Of a stretch of 64,000 nucleotides of DNA, positions 9,687 through 20,054 are shown one piece after another. Every line of letters begins with the position of its first letter. Position 1 is the first letter of the stretch. Under the pieces are notes generated by a model that was not told the DNA's origin, did no database searches, and saw nothing but the letters and a program-made list of their open reading frames with translations. The translations under genes and the position numbers were made by a program. This DNA is from Bolinopsis microptera (taxonomy: Eukaryota; Ctenophora; Tentaculata; Lobata; Bolinopsidae): positions 8,521,720 through 8,585,719 of the forward strand of contig NC_087080.1 in assembly GCF_026151205.1 (NCBI RefSeq), written 5' to 3'.

Positions 9687-10042
9687 GTAAACTCGGACGC
9701 AGCAGGAGAGTATATCTGTTTCATAAAGTGGGGAAGAATATTCATCAAGTCCGCAGCCGCCACACTAACAGTTCGAGAAATCTCTTCTCCACCCGAAACA
9801 ACCAACGTGGCAAAGGGAGGAGAGGCTAAGTTCACTTGTAAAACTTCCGGTGACAGCGCAGCGTTAATCACCTTCCACAAGACAATTAGTGATGAGTTAG
9901 TTGGTACAGTTGTTGTGACTGAAGCTACATCTGGTGACATTGTGATTACCACTGGAATATTGACCATTGCTGGTGTCACAGCTGCAGATCACGGTATTGA
10001 GTATTATTGCAAAGCAGCTTGGGGTGAAAACACATTGAAATC
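9687..10042 (+). CDS. Receptor exon, 5' part: end of Ig domain 9 and most of domain 10, broken by the Gypsy insertion
   Basis: After acceptor CTTTACAG the frame encodes DAAGEYICFIKW (end of domain 9), then KFTCKTSG and HGIEYYCKAAW (domain 10, with Phe in place of the usual Trp). At 10043 the left LTR of the Gypsy begins, and reading on gives a stop within 20 bases. The exon resumes at 17060-17065 after the element, in the same frame across the duplicated AAATC. Confidence 0.85.
10038..10042 (+). repeat. Left target-site duplication of the Gypsy element
   Basis: AAATC here is repeated at 17060-17064 just after the right LTR. A 5-bp duplication is normal for Gypsy integrases. Confidence 0.85.
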
Positions 10043-10340
10043 TTTAGAATGCTGCTAGTACAAGAGAGACGATCCTTTCTCTAGAAACTAAAATAAGAAG
10101 TGTTCAACTCCCGGAAACAGAATACAAAATAGTTCTTCCAATGTAAACAAAAGACCTGGCCAACGTAACGTGGCTCCCTGCCGCTCCTGTACCAACCACA
10201 GTACCAGGAGCGCAGTGACTCGTAACTAAACATGAAACAAAAGGCCGCAGGAGGGTGATAACAGGGTAAGTGGCATGCAAACTAATTCTAAAGGACAGAG
10301 GGCGCCAAGGAATGTAAAACGATCCAATGTAGGGTACAAC
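10043..10340 (-). repeat. 3' LTR of the Gypsy element
   Basis: 298 bp, from TTTAGAATGC to GGGTACAAC on the + strand. It differs from the other LTR at one base (G here, A there, near 10068). Because the element is on the minus strand, this is its 3' LTR. Confidence 0.93.
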
Positions 10341-10357
10341 ATCTCACCCCCTAAAGA
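10341..10357 (-). other. Polypurine tract of the Gypsy element
   Basis: Read on the minus strand, TTTAGGGGGTGAGAT directly precedes the 3' LTR. This is the expected position and composition for plus-strand priming. Confidence 0.65.
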
Positions 10358-11005
10358 ACTGGAATAATTTAACTTGAAAAATATTATGACAAACAACTTT
10401 AAAGTGGCCTAACAAACTTTAAGAAGAATTTTGAAACAGGAGAACACTATAAAACTAATCATCATCCCAAGTTCTCATCGTCTGAATAACCGAAATTTAA
10501 AAAACCTCATGCGATAATAAAGTCCCCAATAATAATTCGTGTCCCTGATATTTGGGTTAATTCTAACTCTCCCCAATAATAACATATCATAATAAAGTTC
10601 ATATAACTCTGAACGCTCGGTAAAAAGTCCACGATCTGACTCTAGACTCTTGTAGTCTCGTAGGTGCCAGTCTCTTTGTCGTAGCCAGAGGTTGTAGTGT
10701 GTAGAATATGATGATCCTTCTTCCCTCCCAAACCTGAGTTTTTAGAAAAACTCATCCATCATGATGCAGTAGGTACGCAGATTGCCTAATGAGGTAATGA
10801 GGTATCTGCTTGAATTCCCTGAATATTCACCGTGATCCACAGTGACTTACGTCATTCTGAAATATGTGTCCAAAGTACTTCCTGAGATGTGTACTAAGAT
10901 GTGCAATCAACTTGCACGGTTAAACCAATCAATGACATGGTTATAGCTGGGGCTTGTAGTTTAACGACTTACTTCCCCAGTGCAAGGTCGGCACATACTA
11001 ACGCT
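10358..11005 (-). other. Non-coding 3' region of the Gypsy element
   Basis: About 650 bp lie between the pol stop and the polypurine tract. I see no env-like or other reading frame of useful length. Confidence 0.6.
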
Positions 11006-14000
11006 CTATCCGTAGCTCTTCGTACCCCTAAATAGCTGTAGGAAGTTCGGTGCATTTCTGGCTCGGGTAGGATTTCTTCTGGGAGGTGCTGTTGTTGATT
11101 CCGAAGGGTCGACCTCCAGTGGAGCAACGATTTCAAACCCGCTGTCATCCATCTCTTCTGCATTGTCTTGCTCTGTAGGATCGTCCTGACAGTCAGCTGG
11201 TTGCGGGCTACATTGTTCAGTATCTTCTGTAGCCTGATGTGTGGTCGTGGTGCTGTCCCCCATGTGCTGGATTTCTGACTGGGCCGTCTCTGGTACTATC
11301 TCAACTTCCATACCGTGTCTTTCTGTCTGTTCTCTGGAGCGTGAATCCTGTTTACCAGTCACTGAGGTGTTATTCACATCTTCGGTAGGTTCGAACTGGC
11401 TGGCATTAGCGTTGAGCTGTGACGGCGAGTACCTACTTTTTACGTATTTCTTTAACTTACTGATGTTTACTAGTTTATCCCTCGATCCGAGGTCAACTAC
11501 ATAGAGATGATCATCGATACGTTTGGTCACTTGGTATGGCCCCTGCCATCTCTTGGCGAACTTATGGCTAGGGCACTCTATGAGAGTGTAAACCCAATCC
11601 CCCTGTTGAAAGTATGGTCCGTGTAAGTTCTTGTTGTACGATGTGTCTGCATAGGAAAAGTCTAACGCAGCGTGACGTCTCGCCTTGAGACAGATTTCCC
11701 TGATGGTACGATATAACTGGTAAGCAGTAGTTCCTTTCTTCGCCGAACTGTCTAGTTGAACGGGATCCCCGTTTATTTCCAGATCAAGAGGCGTGTTCAG
11801 GTGCCGCCCAAAAAGCATAAAGTTTGCCGAAAATCCGGTATGTCTTGACTTCAAGGAGTTGAGTGCAAAGGTGACGTAGTTGAGATACAAATCCCAGTCG
11901 CGGATTTGTTTGTCTGTTAGCGTGACTCTCAAAGACTGGTTGATTCGTTTGTTTGAACGCTCTGCTTTAGCTGTACTGGAACACTTGTAAGGTACACCGT
12001 GAGTTACTCGAATCTTGAAATAGCGGCAAACTTCGTTGAAAATTTCTGCGGTAAAAGAAGTGTCATTGTCCGCTAAAATTTCTCGAGGATATCCGTATTT
12101 CAAGCACCATCCGTGCTGAATCAGTCGTATGGTTTCCTCGCTTCTACGTGTCTTGCATGGGAGGGCGACTAAATAGCCGGTAAAAACATCCGTTAAGGTG
12201 AGAATGTAGCGGTATCCCCTCTTGGTAACTCCCTCCTTCTCTGGGACGATGTGGTCTATTGAAATCGCGTCTCCGAACTCATATGTGATTACGTGTCGCA
12301 GTGGTGCCTTGAGATACGCTCTAGGTTGCTTACAGCTGCCGCATGTTACACACGATTTTACGTATAGGTCGACTTCCTCTCTGAGCTGAGGCCAGTAGTA
12401 TCTCCGCAGTATCTGATTGTATGTCTCGTCCACTCCAGGATGCATGGTGATAAGAGAAGCGTGGTGCTGATCCAGCACCGTCTTTTTCAAATACTCTGGA
12501 ATCAATACTAAGTAACGCTGTATCTCTATCTCTTTACTGCCTTTGTTGTGAAGTATCCACTTTTTGCAAAGCAGTCCTTCTCGAATTACAATCAGATGGA
12601 GCTGTTTCCAGTATGTCAGGAGATCACGTGGTAACCGCAGTCTTTGAAGCTTATCAGGCTTGCCCGTCTCCAACCATTTCTTGACTTCGACGAGAACAGG
12701 ATCCCTGTTCTGCTCTTGTATTAGCCGATCCTTTTCTATGATTTCGCCAAGCTCCAATTGTTGTGTGATTGAACTTCCGATGGTTGATACCTTAATGTCA
12801 ACCCTTTCAGTGTTGTTTTGTGCCAACACATCTGTACCGCAAATACAGGCGTCTCTCGTTCTGACTTTGCTGAAATCAACCGGTTCTGAAGATGTCCAGT
12901 CTGCAGTCAAAACTTCTTCATTGATGAAAACATCCATCTCATTGTTCTCCGTGACAAGATCCTTGTCGGTGTTTATGGTAGTGCAATCCTGTGTGTAGCT
13001 GACCTCTTGCACCCTGGTCGTGTTGGCTGATACACTCTTGACCTGTACAGCACTTTCTGCATTACGATCCTCGGCTGTCTGCGTGCTCTTGTTCTCTACT
13101 CTGGTCTTAAATAGATACCTCGAGAAGAAGTCTGCTATTTCATTTTCCGAGCCTTTGAGGTGTTCTAACTCGAATCGGAAATCTGCGAGCTTGTTCAATC
13201 TTCTGATCATTGTGGAGTTTGCTTTAGCAAAAAGTTTCTCTAGTGACAATAAGCTGAGGCAATCAGTCTTCACTAGAAAACGTGTTCCCTTCAGGTACAA
13301 GGCAAAATGTTGCAAAGTTTCTACCAGACACTCAAACTCTAACTTACTCTGGCTCCATCGCCGCTTATGTTTCGGCACACGTTTCGAAAAGAACGCGATG
13401 GTTTTAAGCTCGCCATCCTGTCGCTGGGCCAGTTCAGCACCATAGCCGTGCTCTGAAGCGTCTATCGTGACAACGTAACTCTGCTCAGGGTCATCCACCC
13501 TTGGCAATGTGAGATTAATTTCTTGTGCGATGCGTCGTTTTATCTCCTCAAACCCCTCTTGACATCTGTTGTTCCAGAAAAACCTCGTGTCCTTATCTAG
13601 TAACTCGTAGATAGGTTTTGCTAATCCAGCAAATCCCTTCACGAACTTCCGATGATAGCTGAGAAATCCCATTACCTTTTGTGTTTCCTTGAAGTTCCTG
13701 GGAGCTGGTAGGTCTTTTACTGCCTTGACTCTCTCATCATTAATGCTTACTCCCTTGTCCGAGATTGTCCATCCGACAAACTCTACTTTTCTGCGTAACA
13801 GCTTACACTTACTGGGCATGAGCTTCAAATTTGCTTTAGACAAGCGCTCTAACAACAACTCTAACCTGTCAAAATGGGTCATCTTATCCTCCGATGCTAT
13901 CATTAAATCATCGAGAAAGTACGCAAGTTGATCTAGAGGAATGTTAGCCAGGAGCTGGTCTATCATTCGAGCAAACTGGGAGCTTGATGAAACATGTCCC

Positions 14001-15433
14001 ATTACCAGTTTGTTGAAGACGTAGCGTCTTCGATTAGCAGTAAATGCAGTCAGCTTGACCGAATCCCGGTCGTAATCCACCTGATAAAAGCTTTTGCTGA
14101 GATCAAAGGTTGAAAACCATTTTGCCCCCGCCATCTTGTCTGTTACAGTATTAATTCGTGGTAGCATGTAAGTGTCAGGAAGACATTGACTGTTGAGTGC
14201 ACGAAAGTCCGCTACAAATCGAAATTGACCGGGTTGGTGGGGTTTGGCAACGAGAAATACTCTCGAATTCCAAGGGTTGTCCTCTCCAGTGATCTCGCTG
14301 ATGATACCGTTGTCCAGCATACCATCCATATGCTTTTGCAGAGCATCCCTCTGCTTGTACGGTGTTGGTATGGGACAAACATACTGTGGTTCCGCGTTTG
14401 GTTTTAGCTTGATAGAGGCGGTGTAGAAGTTGCAATTTCCCAAATCAAACTCATGCCTGGAAAACACATTCCTGTATTTCCAAGTGATCTCCTCCAAACG
14501 ACACCGTTCTTGCTCTGAAATTTCAAGTTCTGTTACGCGAAGTTCTTTGAACAACCTGGACTTAGTCCACTCTTCAACATCATGTTTTGCCCGATGCTCT
14601 GTTTCACGTGGGATGTCAGTGGTAGCGGTATTGATACTTTGGACTCCCTTCACGTTAGCAAGCTTCTTGGTTTGCGGCGGAGGATTGAGAAAACCAATCA
14701 ATTTCCGTTTGTGAAGTACGACTGGTTCATCGCTAGGATTCAGAACTCTGATAGGTATTTCATTCTCTTCGCTATGTGACAGAGATTCTGCCGCAAACAA
14801 CCCGTTTCCCGAAAGATTAGCATAGGGTTCCAATCGACCACTGTAAACTGTCTTTTTATCCAAATTCTGATTTTGCAGCTTACCTTTAACAAAGGTCATC
14901 GAGTTAGCTGGGATGATAACTGTGGACGATGAGCGGACCTTTATTCTCCTGATGACACGAGTGGGTGCAGGTAGAAATTTTGCGAAGCCTTTACTGGATT
15001 CCAGCATGTTGTCCTTTCCATTCACACATAGCCCTCGCGTTCTGATGAAGTCCATTCCCAGTAGAATATCGCATTCCATATTGTCTTTCACTACAATGCA
15101 AGTCTGATATGCTTCTGTGTCTGCTATCCGCAGTAGAAGGTTTACCTCACCGATAGTGTCGATCTTATTCTCAGTGAAAGAAGATAAAACATACTTGGTC
15201 CGATCCACTTTATCAATGCCCAGCTGTCTCAATAGTGATGCATTGACGAGGGTGACATGGCTGCCTGTGTCCACCAGGCAGTTAACTTCATTGCCTTCCG
15301 CATGACCCCTCACCACTACATCACTGCCTATGCCTCTAACTGTCCCGGGCCGGTAGTCAGTCCGGCCCCCATCTAGTTTAAATTGTCTCGGTTGATACTG
15401 CAGTTCCTGGCGATATGTCCGACACGGTGGCAT
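11006..15433 (-). CDS. pol: Gypsy Pol polyprotein (protease, RT, RNase H, integrase)
   Basis: 1475 codons without interruption. Aspartic protease CLVDTGSHV lies at about residues 52-60. The reverse transcriptase has FVADFRALN (about 406-414), STFDLSKSFYQVD and YFLDDLM (505-511). RNase H begins near VVTIDAS (about 658) and includes FKTR-type spacing to ENEIADFFSR. The integrase has H/H/C/C around residues 990-1031, catalytic D1060, D1122 or D1124 and E1158, and a GPY motif at 1298-1300; there is no chromodomain. The RT box is FLDD, not the usual YxDD. The frame overlaps gag by 61 bp and is -1 relative to it, so Gag-Pol is probably made by -1 frameshifting. Confidence 0.95.
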   Translation of the reverse strand: MPPCRTYRQELQYQPRQFKLDGGRTDYRPGTVRGIGSDVVVRGHAEGNEVNCLVDTGSHVTLVNASLLRQLGIDKVDRTKYVLSSFTENKIDTIGEVNLLLRIADTEAYQTCIVVKDNMECDILLGMDFIRTRGLCVNGKDNMLESSKGFAKFLPAPTRVIRRIKVRSSSTVIIPANSMTFVKGKLQNQNLDKKTVYSGRLEPYANLSGNGLFAAESLSHSEENEIPIRVLNPSDEPVVLHKRKLIGFLNPPPQTKKLANVKGVQSINTATTDIPRETEHRAKHDVEEWTKSRLFKELRVTELEISEQERCRLEEITWKYRNVFSRHEFDLGNCNFYTASIKLKPNAEPQYVCPIPTPYKQRDALQKHMDGMLDNGIISEITGEDNPWNSRVFLVAKPHQPGQFRFVADFRALNSQCLPDTYMLPRINTVTDKMAGAKWFSTFDLSKSFYQVDYDRDSVKLTAFTANRRRYVFNKLVMGHVSSSSQFARMIDQLLANIPLDQLAYFLDDLMIASEDKMTHFDRLELLLERLSKANLKLMPSKCKLLRRKVEFVGWTISDKGVSINDERVKAVKDLPAPRNFKETQKVMGFLSYHRKFVKGFAGLAKPIYELLDKDTRFFWNNRCQEGFEEIKRRIAQEINLTLPRVDDPEQSYVVTIDASEHGYGAELAQRQDGELKTIAFFSKRVPKHKRRWSQSKLEFECLVETLQHFALYLKGTRFLVKTDCLSLLSLEKLFAKANSTMIRRLNKLADFRFELEHLKGSENEIADFFSRYLFKTRVENKSTQTAEDRNAESAVQVKSVSANTTRVQEVSYTQDCTTINTDKDLVTENNEMDVFINEEVLTADWTSSEPVDFSKVRTRDACICGTDVLAQNNTERVDIKVSTIGSSITQQLELGEIIEKDRLIQEQNRDPVLVEVKKWLETGKPDKLQRLRLPRDLLTYWKQLHLIVIREGLLCKKWILHNKGSKEIEIQRYLVLIPEYLKKTVLDQHHASLITMHPGVDETYNQILRRYYWPQLREEVDLYVKSCVTCGSCKQPRAYLKAPLRHVITYEFGDAISIDHIVPEKEGVTKRGYRYILTLTDVFTGYLVALPCKTRRSEETIRLIQHGWCLKYGYPREILADNDTSFTAEIFNEVCRYFKIRVTHGVPYKCSSTAKAERSNKRINQSLRVTLTDKQIRDWDLYLNYVTFALNSLKSRHTGFSANFMLFGRHLNTPLDLEINGDPVQLDSSAKKGTTAYQLYRTIREICLKARRHAALDFSYADTSYNKNLHGPYFQQGDWVYTLIECPSHKFAKRWQGPYQVTKRIDDHLYVVDLGSRDKLVNISKLKKYVKSRYSPSQLNANASQFEPTEDVNNTSVTGKQDSRSREQTERHGMEVEIVPETAQSEIQHMGDSTTTTHQATEDTEQCSPQPADCQDDPTEQDNAEEMDDSGFEIVAPLEVDPSESTTAPPRRNPTRARNAPNFLQLFRGTKSYG

Positions 15434-16581
15434 CTGAAACAGGTTCTGGTTTCTGGTCGGTTTTGGTATCGGTTGCTGGAGCGATCCGTTCTGCCATATG
15501 TTCCCCTTTGGTACCTCCCTGTGTTAAAGTTGCGAGAGTTTCTTTGCTCTGTGTATTGTTCACGAGAGTTTCCTTGCTCCGTGTTCTGGTCGCGAGAGTT
15601 TCTGTCATTCCGTTCGATGTCACGTGATCCACGTGCCCTTTCGTCTCTGAAATTGCTACCTCTGTTTTCACTGCTTGTTTCGTCGTTGATTTTCAGTACT
15701 GTCATCTGGTTTTCTAAGTGTGTACCAGGTATTCTACTCCTTTTCATTTTCTCGAACTTCCGTCCAGCCGAGACGGCTACTTCAAAATCGTTTTCAGCTC
15801 CTGGGGTGGCTAAGATTTTATCATAAAGCTCATCGTTCACCCCGTGCAAAAACGCATTTAAGCAGGCTTCTGATCTTTCATTTATATTACTATAGGCCGC
15901 CCTATTCGCAATGTTTCTTAGTCTACTTGCAAAGGAGTCAACGTCCTCATCCTCCCCTTGTTTTGTGCAGCCAGCTGTGAGCTGCTGCCGTAACGCCCTC
16001 ACCTCCGATAGAGGGTAGAGTTCTTCATGACACTTGGCTAGCAGGATATTTAAGTCTGCTTTCTCACTGTCCGTGAGTTTCTCTACCATTGGAGCGAGTT
16101 TCTGTAGAGTGTTGTCGTCCACGTTATTCAGGAGCAAATTAGCTTGCATACTTTTCGGTACCCTGGCACTGTCCACAAACATTTTGTATCTGTAACTAAA
16201 GGTCGAAAAATCTTCACCCCTCTTGTACTCCCGTGGCTGCTGTACTCGCATTCTTGTTGTTGGTAAAGTAAAACCAGAATCCCTGATTTCTGTTGAGTGA
16301 GCGACTTCCTGTTCCATTGCCTGTAGCTGTGGTGTGGGGGAATTAGCCAATTTGATAATTGGTTTATGCAAAACCAGGCTTTCCGACATCAAAAGTTCCA
16401 TAATCTTTTCAGCAATGTCCGACTTGGCTTCGTTTGCCGCATCTAGTTGTTCTTGTATCTCCGTCTTGTCAGCTTCCTCCGCTTCCAATATCTGTTGTTC
16501 AAGTGGAGCAATCCGTCCGTTTGTTGTCTTTAGTTCCTGTCTGAGTTCGTTCAAGCTGTTGTGCTCCTCCATGGCGATCAC
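15373..16581 (-). CDS. gag: Gypsy Gag protein
   Basis: 402 codons. A coiled-coil-like N-terminus (LNELRQELKTTNGRIAPLEQ) precedes a capsid-like helical middle. A C-terminal Arg/Asn-rich stretch with NSR repeats leads to one CCHC zinc knuckle (CFRCHRVGHIARNC, about residues 381-394). It packages the element RNA. The ATG at 16581 is the first in frame after the primer-binding site. Confidence 0.92.
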   Translation of the reverse strand: MIAMEEHNSLNELRQELKTTNGRIAPLEQQILEAEEADKTEIQEQLDAANEAKSDIAEKIMELLMSESLVLHKPIIKLANSPTPQLQAMEQEVAHSTEIRDSGFTLPTTRMRVQQPREYKRGEDFSTFSYRYKMFVDSARVPKSMQANLLLNNVDDNTLQKLAPMVEKLTDSEKADLNILLAKCHEELYPLSEVRALRQQLTAGCTKQGEDEDVDSFASRLRNIANRAAYSNINERSEACLNAFLHGVNDELYDKILATPGAENDFEVAVSAGRKFEKMKRSRIPGTHLENQMTVLKINDETSSENRGSNFRDERARGSRDIERNDRNSRDQNTEQGNSREQYTEQRNSRNFNTGRYQRGTYGRTDRSSNRYQNRPETRTCFRCHRVGHIARNCSINRDNLN

Positions 16582-16742
16582 AACTCAATACACTAATTGA
16601 TCCAATTCGTGCAGTCAACAATTATAATACACAGTAATCAATCCGATTAGTGTGAGCAGGTCTCAATCCGAATATCTGACAAAAGGAATCAAAACTGAAC
16701 GGGGCACTGAAAGTACTAAAACAAGTTAAGTACGATGGTTCA

Positions 16743-16759
16743 AACGCTCGAGGCCTCCA
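16743..16759 (-). other. Candidate primer-binding site
   Basis: On the minus strand, TGGAGGCCTCGAGCG begins two bases inside the 5' LTR. Starting with TGG, the complement of tRNA CCA ends, at this distance is typical. I cannot name the tRNA. Confidence 0.55.
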
Positions 16760-16761
16760 GA

Positions 16762-17059
16762 TTTAGAATGCTGCTAGTACAAGAGAAACGATCCTTTCTC
16801 TAGAAACTAAAATAAGAAGTGTTCAACTCCCGGAAACAGAATACAAAATAGTTCTTCCAATGTAAACAAAAGACCTGGCCAACGTAACGTGGCTCCCTGC
16901 CGCTCCTGTACCAACCACAGTACCAGGAGCGCAGTGACTCGTAACTAAACATGAAACAAAAGGCCGCAGGAGGGTGATAACAGGGTAAGTGGCATGCAAA
17001 CTAATTCTAAAGGACAGAGGGCGCCAAGGAATGTAAAACGATCCAATGTAGGGTACAAC
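16762..17059 (-). repeat. 5' LTR of the Gypsy element
   Basis: 298 bp, identical to the left LTR except one base. It carries the element's promoter by position. No clear TATA box was assigned. Confidence 0.93.
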
Positions 17060-17295
17060 AAATCAGGTAACGTGTTCTTATCTGTTTTGGATATAACGAG
17101 CTCAACAGAAACTGTGTGGGGCCTCGCTGGTTATGTACCGGTTTTCAAATGTTATTCAGATGCTTTGCTCAAAGTAAACGCGAACGGCGATCCGTATTTG
17201 GTCAACAAGCAGAAGACATACGCCGATGCTCAAATAAGTTGGGAGTTTTTTGACACTTCAGACACATCCTGGAAATCAACTGCTTCAAATTCACG
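17060..17295 (+). CDS. Receptor exon, 3' part: end of Ig domain 10, start of domain 11
   Basis: The exon resumes after the Gypsy with the second AAATC copy. The frame continues KSGNVFLSVLDI (the G strand expected after the domain 10 Cys), then VFKCYSD and AQISWEFF of domain 11. The donor is TCACG then GTGAGT, phase 2. CAG at 17064-17066 followed by GTAACG looks like a donor, but the open frame beyond it is clearly Ig-like, so I read through. Confidence 0.8.
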
Positions 17296-17502
17296 GTGAG
17301 TGCATGCTTGAAAATATGACCATTTTAAACTTCATTAAATAAGATAGCAGCTGAATACTAGGGGTATAAACTCCCTGCGTTGTGGCTTGTTTGCTGTACA
17401 TAATCTAAGCTAAAGCGAGTGGTCGCTGAACTTAAGTTTAAATCTTCCCGAATGGAAATTCGTGTATTTTATCCGGAAACTAAATCTTAAACTTGCCACC
17501 AG

Positions 17503-17941
17503 ATTCGTGGTTAAGACATCGATGAGAAGCGTTCATGGAGTAAGTTTGTCTCCTATGTCTCTCAATAACCTGGAGGAAGGTGATAACGATCTGAAAGTAA
17601 GATATAACATCGCCTACCAAACAGATGCAGCCAACAACTTCTACGGAGGTACAGTTACCTCAGGAGAAATGACCATGAAGATCAGTTCCATCACATCCTT
17701 CACTTCGTCTAAATCCGACCCACTGGTTGGAGAAACCATCACTCTAACATGTACTGCAACCGGAGAAACTGCTCCTACTTTCTCTTTTACAACCCAAGGG
17801 AAGAACCATTTCGACACTACCTTCTTTAAGTTGGTGAAGGCTGCAACTGTTACTTCAGTCGATTCAGTACACACTGCGGAATACACTACAGAGACTCTCA
17901 GGGTTAACACGATGATAAATGGACAAGTTTTCAACTGTCTG
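17503..17941 (+). CDS. Receptor exon: end of Ig domain 11 and most of domain 12
   Basis: A 439-bp exon (phase 2 to 0), acceptor GCCACCAG, donor GTAAGA. Domain 11 ends with KVRYNIAYQ, where Tyr takes the place expected for the second Cys. Domain 12 has ITLTCTATG and QVFNCL. Confidence 0.78.
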
Positions 17942-18167
17942 GTAAGAAGACGATTAAAAAAAAAGATTATTGAATACGTTTCAAACTATAGCAATTATAA
18001 CGTATAAAATAAATTATTGCCCCAGTCTGTAAAATCTGACGGGAGACCAAACCTGGTACTGCACAGTACAATGTGCCCGCAATTACATGGCCCCGATATG
18101 ATTACAAAAATGTGAAACAAAATTGTGAAAAAATAAATGTGTGGTTCAAATTTCTTCAGACGATGCT

Positions 18168-18835
18168 GATACACTGTTTTTATCAAAGCTGACAATCTTA
18201 TTGTTCCTTATTAAGTGAACTTTGTTAGGCTCTGCTTTCCTCTTCTCTTTCAATTCTTCCCAGAGCTTCTTGAAAGCTTTCCTTTTCTTCCACTGATCTG
18301 TCCGGGCATGAAATGTAGATATTTTTATAGCCCTCTTTTGTGCGTAGAAGTTTATTAGCTTCTCTCAGCACCTGAGCAGCCATATCAGAGCTATTCAGAG
18401 ATAGCTTAGTAGGTCGTGATGTGTCGGCTCCCTTCAGACCAACTCTACAACAGTCACGAAATGAAGTTTTCTCGTTTATCTCACCAAGAACTTCAGCAAC
18501 TTTGTTTTCTAACTTCTCACCGTCGGATTCACTTGTTCCATAGATTACGACGTTTCTGCTTCTTTCATCCTTTTGAGCTATTGTTTTAACTGCAGTACAT
18601 ATCTTCTTTGGCGTAAGAGCAGCAGCACAAGTCTTCTTCAGGGCAGAAGAATATGATTTCATTTCTGTCTGCACTGTTGTTTGGACTGACTTGAGCTCTT
18701 CGTCCTTTTTTTCAATGAGCTTCTTCTGCAAATCAATGACAGTTTTCTGCTCCGCGATTAATTTTTTTAAAATCACTGTTTGTGCAGGCTTGTATACAAC
18801 TACAATATTTTTGTAAATAATGCATATTGAAAATG
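18168..18835 (-). pseudogene. Non-LTR retrotransposon ORF1 remnant in an intron
   Basis: The minus strand encodes a coiled coil (LIAEQKTVIDLQKKLIEKKD) and then an RRM-like block: NVVIYGTSESDGEKLE, CCRVGLKG, RPTKLSLNSS and IYISCPDRSVEEK. This order is typical of ORF1 proteins of L2/CR1-type LINEs. The end continues in another frame (NKIVSFDKN, before 18228), so it is frameshifted. There is no RT nearby; it is a 5'-truncated or broken copy. Confidence 0.75.
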
Positions 18836-18915
18836 CATAAATCGTGATTGATAGAACAACGCAGTTCAACACTTTTTATCCATTTTTCTTATCGAGATTC
18901 GCTATATTATTTCAG

Positions 18916-19009
18916 GCTGACTACGGATTAGCTCAGAAAACAGATAAAGAATTGACAGTCACAACATATTTCAATTGTGCTGATGTCACATGGAAATCAT
19001 TAAATCCAG
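18916..19009 (+). CDS. Receptor exon: end of domain 12 and start of the stalk
   Basis: A 94-bp exon (phase 0 to 1). It encodes the G strand of domain 12 (DKELTVTTYFNC) and then VTWKSLNP. From here on the exons are small and carry spaced cysteines without complete Ig motifs. Confidence 0.72.
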
Positions 19010-19317
19010 GTATAGCATCACTCCTGATCCTAGATCATAGAACTTTTAAAAAATATATTACATTAACAATCGCCCTGCAAGCATTGGATTTAATAACGCT
19101 CTGGTTTTGGTTTCTTTGGACCGACTTCTTGCCAAGAGTATATGCAACTTTAATACTTGTACTTGTAAGTAGATCTACGATTGGTGTTAAGTCAAGTTAA
19201 GGGTTGAAGGGTTCCAGGTTCTGGGCAGAATAACATAAACCTATCAACATGCATCTGAGTCCAGATATGCACAACTTTTTTATTTTTACTTCAAAACTCA
19301 CCTACCCTTCCATACAG

Positions 19318-19425
19318 ATGGAAATGGAGCGACAATAGCACAGGAAGATCTTGGTGATGGTTCTCTGAAGCAGACTATAACCTGCCCTGTTAATTCAGAC
19401 CAAGCTAGATTTGAATTAGTTACCC
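19318..19425 (+). CDS. Receptor stalk exon
   Basis: A 108-bp exon, phase 1-1. It encodes GATIAQEDLGDGSLKQTITC and ends ARFELVT. One Cys; no domain recognised. Confidence 0.7.
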
Positions 19426-19583
19426 GTGAGTATTATTACTAAACTTTTTACACAATTTGTTGAAAATAAGCATAATTACACATCCAATTAACGTTATCTT
19501 TAGAACCTTGCCTGTGTTTTATTATTGTGGTATCACTTTCCCTATTCATAACCAAAACTCAAGCTTTTTATATCATTTTCCAG

Positions 19584-19723
19584 CACCCGGCTCGGCTGCA
19601 GCAATAACTTGCACCAAGGAGACTGGAAAGTATGACAACTTTCTTGCCCGGTGCAAAGAAACAAACCCATTGTTAACTGGTACGGGAATACAGAAGATGG
19701 TTGTTGCAAACAGCGCAGAGCAG
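19584..19723 (+). CDS. Receptor stalk exon with two cysteines
   Basis: A 140-bp exon (phase 1 to 0), acceptor TTTTCCAG. It contains AITCTKETGKY and LARCKETNP. Confidence 0.7.
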
Positions 19724-19930
19724 GTGCTTTTTTGTTTATTTGTTAATCTGTTTATATGCTTTATTTAGTATTTATTACATTCCATTTATTTGTAAAGTTT
19801 TCACAGGTAAGAAAAAGAGGCTTGTAATTAGGCCGCTTTTTCTATATATAACTATAAGCCGCTTTTTCGCCAAAAAAAGTTGTACTCGTTGTAGATGTAC
19901 CTGTCACAACTTTAACAGTATATATTTCAG

Positions 19931-20054
19931 CCAGCGCCTTGCACTGCCGAAGCAACTGGTGAATATTCGATTGCAATAATGAAAGAAAAACTGAACTCAC
20001 CGGACGATAATGTTTGTGGATTTAGACATCAAGTAACGTGTTTGGGTGACGGAA
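19931..20054 (+). CDS. Receptor stalk exon with three cysteines
   Basis: A 124-bp exon (phase 0 to 1), acceptor TATTTCAG, donor GTAAGT. It contains PAPCTAEATGEYSIAI and VCGFRHQVTCLGDG, again an Ig-like or fibronectin-like fragment that I cannot name. Confidence 0.72.

Larger units (their letters stand above)
10043..17059 (-). mobile_element. Complete Gypsy-type LTR retrotransposon
   Basis: The element is 7.0 kb, with 298-bp LTRs at both ends, intact gag and pol frames on the minus strand, a primer-binding site next to the right LTR, and a purine-rich tract next to the left LTR. LTR identity (one mismatch), full-length open frames and a perfect target duplication all indicate a very recent insertion. 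It sits inside a receptor coding exon. Confidence 0.95.

Noticed and set aside
10041-10058. Reading the receptor frame into the LTR as a natural C-terminus
   Set aside because: The last codons are LTR sequence; the target duplication and in-register frame at 17060 show that it is an insertion.
11241-16600. Open frames on the + strand inside the Gypsy element
   Set aside because: They are shadows of gag and pol on the other strand and show no domain of their own.
17064-17072. CAG/GTAACG as the exon's splice donor
   Set aside because: The frame beyond it encodes the expected G strand and the next Ig domain and ends at a better donor at 17296.
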